From NCBI GenBank assembly GCA_018648945.1, contig JABGQJ010000460.1, positions 1 through 6,309 on the forward strand: a DNA stretch of 6,309 nt, read 5' to 3'. Position numbers and translations under genes: made by a program. A model generated the notes under the pieces. The model saw only the letters and a list, made by a program, of their open reading frames with translations, ran no database searches and was not told the origin of the DNA. This stretch comes from Victivallales bacterium. Lineage in GTDB: Bacteria > Verrucomicrobiota > Lentisphaeria > Oligosphaerales > Lenti-02. Of the stretch, positions 1-5,120 are shown one piece after another. The stretch's first letter is position 1. Each line of letters opens with the position of its first letter.

Positions 1-134
1 CGACCGCCCACGCCAATGCAGGCCATCGCGATCCGCCCGCCGGGAGTTCCGCCTTCCCCCCAAGCCGGCAGCAGGAGGAATCCAGAAGCCCCAGCCGTAC
101 CGCCGATGAACTGCCGTCGTGTGATCGTGGCCAT
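1..134 (-). CDS. N-terminal fragment of a Tat-exported Gfo/Idh/MocA-like oxidoreductase (3' part outside window)
   Basis: Only the first 44 codons are present; the gene runs off the left edge. The start reads MATITRRQFIGG, a twin-arginine (Tat) signal with RRxFI, followed by a short hydrophobic stretch (GASGFLLLPAW) at about residues 15-25. The mature part begins RIAMACIGVGGR, the first beta-strand and glycine-rich turn of a Rossmann fold. A Tat signal followed directly by an 'IGVGGRG'-like loop is characteristic of secreted Gfo/Idh/MocA-family NAD(P)-dependent oxidoreductases, which in Planctomycetota and Verrucomicrobiota act on sugars or polyols and are exported with cofactor bound. The ATG at 134 is preceded by a good Shine-Dalgarno (AGAGGTGG). 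An earlier ATG near 155 is out of frame. The catalytic Lys region and C-terminal domain cannot be seen, so the substrate is unknown. The family call is an inference from 44 residues. Confidence 0.75.
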   Translation of the reverse strand, partial: MATITRRQFIGGTAGASGFLLLPAWGEGGTPGGRIAMACIGVGG

Positions 135-277
135 GGTACCCACCTCTTGCTGAACATGTATACGGAACCCTACACGCCCCCGCGTCCCGGCGCAATCACT
201 CAGCGGCGCATGGCTCTTGACACCCTTCGCACAGAGGCTAGCCTTGGGGCCTACTCACAATCGGTCAGGATGGGCCC
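135..277. promoter_or_regulatory. Divergent intergenic/promoter region between the oxidoreductase and nitrilase genes
   Basis: These 143 nt separate two divergently transcribed starts, so promoters for both genes should lie here. Facing the nitrilase gene, a perfect TTGACA (217-222) is followed after 16 nt by TAGCCT (239-244), which matches TATAAT at the first, second and sixth positions. This would give a leader of roughly 25 nt and an AGGA Shine-Dalgarno at 267-270. Facing the oxidoreductase, TATACA (162-157 on the minus strand) resembles a -10 box, but no convincing -35 lies at the right distance. The overlapping palindromes ACATGT (154-159) and GTATAC (158-163) sit within that -10-like site. 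No longer operator-like dyad was found. The promoter assignment is by eye only. Confidence 0.35.
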
Positions 278-1105
278 ATGACCTTTCGACTGGCGATGGT
301 TCAGATGCGTGTGGAAGGGGGCGAGAAGCAGCGGAATCTCGCCCATGCCGAGGAGATGATCGCCGAGGCTGCCGAGAATGGCGCGGATCTTGTGCTCCTG
401 CCGGAGACCATGGACCTGGGTTGGACCGATCCCTCGGCCAGGAGCCAGGCGGAACCCGTGCCGGGTGGCGAGCCCGCCAGCAGATTGGCCCAGGCGGCAC
501 AGCGGCATCGCGTTCTGATCTGCTCCGGACTGACGGAGCGCGACGGAGAACGCGTCTACAACTCTGCCGCCGTCATCGACCGAGACGGCCAGGTTCTCTG
601 CCGACACCGGAAGCTCAACGAGCTGGACATCGGGCACGAGTACTACGACCAGGGCGACCGACTGAACGTGGTGCATACGGAGCTGGGCACTCTGGGACTG
701 ATGATCTGCGCCGACGGTTTCACCAGGGATCGGGTGCTGAGCCGAGCGCTCTGCTATATGGGCGCCGATGTGATCCTCTCGCCCAGCGCCTGGGCCATGC
801 CCAGCGACCATGACAACGACAAACAGCCCTACGGCGACACGTGGCGGCACGCCTACCAGCCCGTGGCCGAGGAATTCGGCGTCTGGATTGCTGGTGCGAG
901 CAACGTGGGGCGCATCCCGGCGGGGCCATGGGCAGGGCGCAACTGCATCGGCTGCTCTCTCCTGATCGACCCAGACGGGGAGGAAATCCTCCAGGGACCG
1001 TATGGCGCCAATGCCGAGATCATCCTCTACGCCGACATTTCCCCCCGGGAACGCCCCGCCAGGGGCTGCGGCTGGAACCAGCATTGGCAACGCCAGGGCC
1101 TCTGA
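278..1105 (+). CDS. Carbon-nitrogen hydrolase (nitrilase superfamily), substrate unknown
   Basis: This is a complete 275-residue protein, the usual length for a single-domain nitrilase-superfamily enzyme, predicted cytoplasmic with no signal peptide. The family hydrolyses non-peptide C-N bonds (amides, N-carbamoyl groups or nitriles) through a Glu-Lys-Cys triad. All three residues are visible in their normal contexts: Glu43 in LPETMDLGW, Lys112 in RHRKLNE, and the nucleophile Cys144 in MICADGF. The second conserved Glu, Glu121, lies in IGHEYYDQG. The fold-typical start (RLAMVQM), the block YNSAAVIDRDGQ (94-105) and the SLLIDPDGEEI strand (227-237) are also present. The sequence after the nucleophile (CAD) fits amidase or carbamoylase branches better than true nitrilases, but the substrate cannot be read from the sequence. 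The start is supported by AGGA at 267-270, 7 nt upstream. The gene is divergent from the oxidoreductase and convergent, with an 11-nt gap, with the beta-helix gene. Confidence 0.93.
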   Translation: MTFRLAMVQMRVEGGEKQRNLAHAEEMIAEAAENGADLVLLPETMDLGWTDPSARSQAEPVPGGEPASRLAQAAQRHRVLICSGLTERDGERVYNSAAVIDRDGQVLCRHRKLNELDIGHEYYDQGDRLNVVHTELGTLGLMICADGFTRDRVLSRALCYMGADVILSPSAWAMPSDHDNDKQPYGDTWRHAYQPVAEEFGVWIAGASNVGRIPAGPWAGRNCIGCSLLIDPDGEEILQGPYGANAEIILYADISPRERPARGCGWNQHWQRQGL

Positions 1106-1116
1106 TCCCAGCGTCC

Positions 1117-3861
1117 CTACTCGAACATCTTCGGATTGTCCGTGATGGCGATGAGGTCCAGGTAGATGGACTCGCGGGGAGCGATCTTCAGAACATGCTC
1201 CCCGGCCTTGAGCTTGAATGGTTGGAGGCAGATCAGGGACATGGACCGGTTCTGGGCGGCCATCGTCCAGACCCAGGCGCTGGAGCTCCGCAGTTGGCTC
1301 CGCTTGAATGGTCCGTCATCGATTCCGAAGAAGAGGGAGTCGTGCATGGTTGTTGGTTCCTCCGACTTCACTCGGAGAAGCACGAAGTAGACCCCATCCT
1401 TGGGCGCGGTGAACTGGTATTCGGTCGGATCCTTCTCAGCATCCCCCGCCAGAAGAACCGCCTTGCCGCCGGACGCGGCAGGATCATCGACCGTGTCATA
1501 TGCCTTGCCGCCGGTGGGCGCTTCCGCCTCCAGGTAGCTCACCCAGACACCATCACGCGATGGCTTGCTCACCGGCACGAAATCGGTCTTGGCATAGACC
1601 ATGACTGGGCGCGAATAGCCATTGGGCAAGCGGATGAGGAAGGCGCCTTTGTAGGTCGCCCGCGACCTCATCTTCTCGGGATGCATGCTGACCGTGAAGG
1701 TCACCGCTTTGCCGGTCTGCAGCACGCCATTCTCGGGTGTGACCGAGAACCAATCGAAGGCACTGTTCTTGGCAATCCGGTACGGGGTCGAGAATCCATC
1801 GCCCTTGACGGACACGTTGACGGTCTTCGGCTGGCGCGCCTTGGTCTCCGCCGCCGAGAACCCCAACTGGTGGCGGTCGAGGTAGACGGGGACGGGGCGG
1901 AAGGGAAGCGCGCGATCCGAGCCAAGCGGCATGGCCCCCATATCGACCTTACCGTCCTTCCCGGGAGAGAAGTTCGCGAGTACCGTGCCCTTGCCGACGG
2001 CAGCGGAGGTCTTGCTCAGCGTGAATAGCCCAGCCGCCGGATCGACGAGCCCGGGCTGGGTGATGATCCCGTGCTTCTCGTCCGTGGGGTCGCCCGTCGA
2101 CAGCAGGTTGTAGTCGCACTCTGACTGCGGGCTCCCGCTCCGTCCGGCGATGGCACGCCGACCGGCGAAGATGTTGTTCTTGGCCATGATACGCAGATTG
2201 CGAGGCAGAGACAGGTCCCCGGATCTGCCATAGCAGGTGTTGCCAAAAATGAACGAGACCGCGCTTGGGCCATTGGCGTAGGACGAGGTCTTGATGGTCT
2301 GCCCGGCCAGGTCCCGCTCATCCCCCATGTTCACCATCAGATTGCGGAACACGTAGGATGGCCCCGACATGCAGCCCTGGATGCTCGTGCCGCACAGGCA
2401 ACCCTCGAACTTGTTGTCGAAGACCCGGACATTGGTCTGCCCCCCGTCGATCTCCAGTGAGTCATCGTTGGCGAAACAGATCATGTTGCCATAGATGTCG
2501 GCATCCCGGTTGAAGCCGCCGTCGATGTGGAAGTTGCCCGCCCCCTCGATGGCGTCATTCCAGCGGTGCTTGTCGCTGCCGATGAAGTCGTTGTAGCGCA
2601 CGACCGTGGACCGGGGCTTGTCCATACCGACCGCCTGCGGCCCGGATGGATGGGAGTAGTACCAGGAATTGGCCGTGCTGACTGGATCGTGGATGTAGCA
2701 GCGCTCGACCACAGTCCCGAGGCTGCGGCTGACCAGAATGGCACTGTCCCAGTTGATCGCGCTGCCGCGCTCGGTGAAGTACTTGCCGTCGAGATCGAAG
2801 CGCTGTGTCCCGATCCGGCCCCAGCCGGCGATGTCGCAGTTCACCACCCGAATGTACTCGCACCTCTTGATCGAGATCGCCTCCTTCAGCCCGCCGCGGA
2901 TGGTCAGCCCCTCCAGGAGGATGTAGCGCTGCTTGGACAGCTCAAGGAGCGGCCCCGTACGCTCGTTCTGCAGCACGAAGCCGGGCTTGGCGGTGATCTT
3001 GATCCAGCCATCCGGCGTGCCGGATTCCTTGATCTTGAGGTGTCCCGTGAAGTTGGTCTCATCGAGCACGATGGTCTTGGCGACAGGGACTTCCGTCCGC
3101 CAGGTCCGGAACGCTTCCTGAGCAAGTACCGTGCCGTTCCCCCCCGCGATTTTCAGTTCGTAGGCCGTGTCCTCCTCGAGGTCCACGATGCTGCCCCGGT
3201 ACATGCCATCCTCCGGGAAGTAGGCTGGCCGGAATGCGGGCAGCCATTCGCCCCCCTGCGTGCGGTACGACATCGACAAAGCAGCCCGCTCCGGGCTCCG
3301 GAAGTAGACGCCGCAGGCATTGAACAGAGGAACGACCTCGAACGGAGCGACGCTCAGCCGCACGTTGCCGCCAGCCGCCCGGTCCTTGATCTGCTTCTCT
3401 TCCTCGGGCGTCAGCTTGTCGGTGAACTTCACATAGGCATAAGTGATCTCCTCCTCGTCGCCGATGGCGTAGAGGCACGTCTCAATGTCGATCTTGCCCT
3501 TCCACTTGAACCGCTTGCGCATATCAACCGTATAGAGGCCTGGCCGGTCGGGGTTCATCGCCACCCGCTTGTCGCGCGGCTCCTGTCGGATGAGCTTGAT
3601 TGTCCCGCTGTCCGATGCGTCCAACACCTTGACCATGAAGATGGGCGTCTTGTCCACATCCACCGTGAAGACCTTGCTGGCCGTGATCCAGTTCGGCTCT
3701 TCCGGGCCGTCCTTCAGATACAGCTTCCCCGGCACGACCGTCATGGTGCCCGGCGTGTTCGCGAACTGCGTCCAGCCCCCCGCCGAGAAATCGTCGGTGA
3801 TCTGGGCCTGAACGGAAAAAAGGGAAAGCGCAGTGAGGCCGGCATACAGAAGCGTCTTCAT
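1117..3861 (-). CDS. Secreted right-handed beta-helix protein with BACON/Ig-like and CBM6-like C-terminal domains
   Basis: This is a 914-residue protein starting MKTLLYAGL. The frame is open further, to 3981, but the start at 3861 has GGAG 9 nt upstream and begins a Sec signal peptide (residues 1-19, likely cut after VQA). Predicted layout: beta-sandwich-like domain (20-145); FN3-like domain (170-255); right-handed parallel beta-helix (about 260-625) opening with SGTPDGWIKIT and YILLEGLTIRGG, as in pectate-lyase/PL6-like helices; a terminal VDMGAMPLG (639-647) typical of the end of such helices; a BACON/Ig-like segment (665-760); and a CBM6-like domain (773-914) containing YLEAEAP. The helix has an acidic cluster in NDDSLEIDGG (465-474) and a Cys group at 488, 490 and 497. 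The likely role is binding or cleaving polysaccharide outside the cytoplasm. Catalytic residues cannot be assigned, so it may be purely binding. Its convergent neighbour is the nitrilase gene. Confidence 0.9.
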   Translation of the reverse strand: MKTLLYAGLTALSLFSVQAQITDDFSAGGWTQFANTPGTMTVVPGKLYLKDGPEEPNWITASKVFTVDVDKTPIFMVKVLDASDSGTIKLIRQEPRDKRVAMNPDRPGLYTVDMRKRFKWKGKIDIETCLYAIGDEEEITYAYVKFTDKLTPEEEKQIKDRAAGGNVRLSVAPFEVVPLFNACGVYFRSPERAALSMSYRTQGGEWLPAFRPAYFPEDGMYRGSIVDLEEDTAYELKIAGGNGTVLAQEAFRTWRTEVPVAKTIVLDETNFTGHLKIKESGTPDGWIKITAKPGFVLQNERTGPLLELSKQRYILLEGLTIRGGLKEAISIKRCEYIRVVNCDIAGWGRIGTQRFDLDGKYFTERGSAINWDSAILVSRSLGTVVERCYIHDPVSTANSWYYSHPSGPQAVGMDKPRSTVVRYNDFIGSDKHRWNDAIEGAGNFHIDGGFNRDADIYGNMICFANDDSLEIDGGQTNVRVFDNKFEGCLCGTSIQGCMSGPSYVFRNLMVNMGDERDLAGQTIKTSSYANGPSAVSFIFGNTCYGRSGDLSLPRNLRIMAKNNIFAGRRAIAGRSGSPQSECDYNLLSTGDPTDEKHGIITQPGLVDPAAGLFTLSKTSAAVGKGTVLANFSPGKDGKVDMGAMPLGSDRALPFRPVPVYLDRHQLGFSAAETKARQPKTVNVSVKGDGFSTPYRIAKNSAFDWFSVTPENGVLQTGKAVTFTVSMHPEKMRSRATYKGAFLIRLPNGYSRPVMVYAKTDFVPVSKPSRDGVWVSYLEAEAPTGGKAYDTVDDPAASGGKAVLLAGDAEKDPTEYQFTAPKDGVYFVLLRVKSEEPTTMHDSLFFGIDDGPFKRSQLRSSSAWVWTMAAQNRSMSLICLQPFKLKAGEHVLKIAPRESIYLDLIAITDNPKMFE

Positions 3862-4041
3862 GAACCACATCTCCGATGGGAAGGGCATTGTCCAGAACTG
3901 CCCACTACCATAGCGCGCCCCATCCCCAAGAGTAGAAGCAGTCCAAGATTCCAGTCGGGTGGGCTCAGACGCGGCAAGCACGCCGCCTTCGTGCCGTGGC
4001 GGAATGGCAAGTGGGAGGGCTAGCGAAGTTCCCCCTCAGAC

Positions 4042-4090
4042 CGCCCAGTGGTGTGGGGCGTGCATCGCGCTGTTTCCTGATGCAGATCAG
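4042..4090. other. Cluster of short hairpins in the intergenic region
   Basis: Three potential stems lie within 49 nt: CGCCC (4042-4046) with GGGCG (4056-4060); TGCATC (4061-4066) with GATGCA (4079-4084); and CTGAT (4077-4081) with ATCAG (4086-4090) around a GCAG tetraloop. The last two overlap and are mutually exclusive, so this could be alternative pairing or chance in GC-rich DNA. No T-run follows on either strand, so it is not a standard intrinsic terminator. Confidence 0.3.
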
Positions 4091-4133
4091 TCGCCGGAGT
4101 TCCTTGTCCCCCAGAGGAGCCGTGCAAAGCCGG

Positions 4134-4277
4134 AGACTAGGTAGTCGCGTGCTCGATGAGCGCGCGAGTCCTCTCGTCCCACGCCATGCCGCAGTCCCAG
4201 CCGGGAAGGCCAGGATCTTGCTCCTCTGCAACGCCTCCCCCGGATCGCAGGCTCATCGAGCCAGCGACTACTCGTCT
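4134..4277. repeat. Long imperfect inverted repeat enclosing about 90 nt (structured RNA or MITE-like element)
   Basis: GTAGTCGC (4141-4148) is perfectly complementary to GCGACTAC (4264-4271). After a 2x2 mismatch, GCTCGATGAG (4151-4160) is perfectly complementary to CTCATCGAGC (4252-4261). Past a short asymmetric gap, AGAC (4134-4137) pairs with GTCT (4274-4277). That gives 22 base pairs in three blocks, the inner 18 interrupted only by the 2x2 mismatch. The enclosed segment (4161-4251) can form smaller hairpins of its own: CGAG/CTCG (4165-4176), TCCC/GGGA (4195-4206) and AGGA/TCCT (4212-4225). The layout fits a multibranched RNA of about 140 nt on either strand, or a small element with terminal inverted repeats. 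I found no target-site duplication and recognise no RNA family. The pairing is seen directly; any function is inference. Confidence 0.5.
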
Positions 4278-4355
4278 GGGGGGTGTGACAGCACCGGGTG
4301 GTGCGCGGGCATCGTTCAGACTTGCCCAAATGTGTATAGGGTGTATGAAGCGAAG

Positions 4356-5087
4356 CTAGGGCGGGGATGGTGGCGGTTCACCAATGCCCTTGTTCCGCCT
4401 CAGCCTCTCCCGCTCCTCGTACTCCTGCACCAATTGGTAGAATACATAGTGGACCTCGTTGTACTCGCAAGTCCCATCTGGCGTCTCGATGTCGAAGCAG
4501 TGGCTGCAAAACGACACTTCTGTCACCTCATCGCCCGTCATGAAACGTGCTATCGAGTGCCAGCCACACGTGGGTCCGCTGGACCGCCGAAGCCGGATCT
4601 TCTGGGTCAGCCCTCTGACCTCATGCGGGTCATCGACCGTGAACTCCATGTCGCGGTCCGGCCCGTCCCCAGACTTGTCAAGATAGCGCATCTCGAAATG
4701 CACCTCCGTGACACCGCTGAACCTCTCATCAGGAGCAATCGCATGGGTCGATTTCCACCTGATTAGGAGCGCAAGAGCCAGCAGGGAGATCGGGATCAGG
4801 AAGACGGCGTTCAGCCAGAACCCAAGTTTGCAGTAACGCTTGTTCTTGCCGTGTGTAGTCAGCCCAACTCCCGCCAGCACGAGACCCAATACGCACATCC
4901 CCACGGAAACATAGAGACAGGCAGAGCTAAAGAGCCATCTCTCCAGGCCAGTCAGTGAGCCGAAAAGCCTGCTGAGTCCAGGGCCGAAAACCCAGAAACC
5001 AAGGCCAAACAGCAGAGCAAGCGCGACCGACCACATCCCCAGTTTCGGATGGGATCTCTTCACCGATGCCTCGTCTCTCTCTTCCAT
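4356..5087 (-). CDS. Three-pass membrane protein with a Cys-containing soluble domain, unknown function
   Basis: This encodes 243 residues from the ATG at 5087. An ATG 18 nt upstream (5105) is in frame, but the one at 5087 has a strong Shine-Dalgarno (GGGAGG, 4 nt away) and is preferred. A short charged N-terminus precedes three predicted transmembrane segments at about 17-35, 55-77 and 88-110. A soluble domain follows (115-243) that is rich in acidic residues and contains Cys174 and His177 (in TCGWHS), Cys194 and Cys197 (in FCSHCFD) and Cys207 (in DGTCEY). These could form a metal site or disulfides. The C-terminus is a charged helix (YEERERLRR, 223-231) and a proline tail. I do not recognise the family. 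It begins 33 nt after the ADP-ribosylglycohydrolase stop, on the same strand, so co-transcription is likely. Spot counts give about 52% GC here, against about 60% in neighbouring genes. Confidence 0.8.
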   Translation of the reverse strand: MEERDEASVKRSHPKLGMWSVALALLFGLGFWVFGPGLSRLFGSLTGLERWLFSSACLYVSVGMCVLGLVLAGVGLTTHGKNKRYCKLGFWLNAVFLIPISLLALALLIRWKSTHAIAPDERFSGVTEVHFEMRYLDKSGDGPDRDMEFTVDDPHEVRGLTQKIRLRRSSGPTCGWHSIARFMTGDEVTEVSFCSHCFDIETPDGTCEYNEVHYVFYQLVQEYEERERLRRNKGIGEPPPSPP

Positions 5088-5120
5088 GATGCCTCCCTGT
5101 TCCATCCAGTCGACTGGCGT

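Larger units (their letters stand above)
3862..4355. other. Gene-poor 494-nt intergenic region upstream of the beta-helix gene
   Basis: I find no convincing protein gene here. Open frames cross it on both strands, but they lack recognisable domains and are rich in Arg, Pro and Ser, as expected of chance frames in GC-rich DNA. The 3' end of the membrane-protein gene lies at its right border and the start of the beta-helix gene at its left border, so it should contain the terminator of one and the promoter of the other. No hairpin with a T-run and no strong -35/-10 pair was found. It does hold a long imperfect inverted repeat (about 4134-4277), a cluster of small hairpins (4042-4090), a 5-bp GCACC/GGTGC stem with a four-base loop (4291-4304), and a short direct repeat GTGTAT at 4332 and 4341. 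A tRNA-Leu-like string (TGGCGGAATGGCA, around 3996) has no matching acceptor stem. Confidence 0.6.

Noticed and set aside
251..1090. A 279-residue minus-strand open frame across the nitrilase gene
   Set aside because: The plus-strand frame has the intact Glu-Lys-Cys triad and a ribosome binding site; the minus frame is its antisense shadow.
841..2028. A 395-residue plus-strand open frame spanning the nitrilase end and the beta-helix 3' part
   Set aside because: It overlaps the nitrilase in another frame and is then antisense to the CBM6-like region. Its composition is that of a shadow frame, and no motif is seen.
3862..3981. Extending the beta-helix protein to an in-frame ATG at 3981, 3888 or 3870
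   Set aside because: The ATG at 3861 has a properly spaced GGAG and directly begins a standard signal peptide. The upstream starts would bury that signal behind extra residues, and the 3870 start has no spacing from the GGAG.
2527..4023. A 498-residue open frame on the plus strand opposite the beta-helix gene
   Set aside because: It lies fully antisense to a well-supported secreted protein, has no recognisable domain and is rich in Arg, Pro, Ala and Leu, as expected of the complementary frame of a GC-rich gene.
3990..4070. A tRNA-Leu-like string (TGGCGGAATGGCA) hinting at a tRNA
   Set aside because: No complementary acceptor stem, no T-loop GTTC sequence and no plausible anticodon arm follow at the right distances.
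4291..4304. GCACC/GGTGC hairpin downstream of the membrane-protein gene as its terminator
   Set aside because: The stem is only 5 bp and no T-run follows on the minus strand, so it does not meet the criteria for an intrinsic terminator.
3965..4329. Overlapping small minus-strand open frames of 80-88 residues in the intergenic region
   Set aside because: They are Arg/Ser/Cys-rich with no good ribosome binding site, have no recognisable domain and run through the inverted repeat; probably chance frames.
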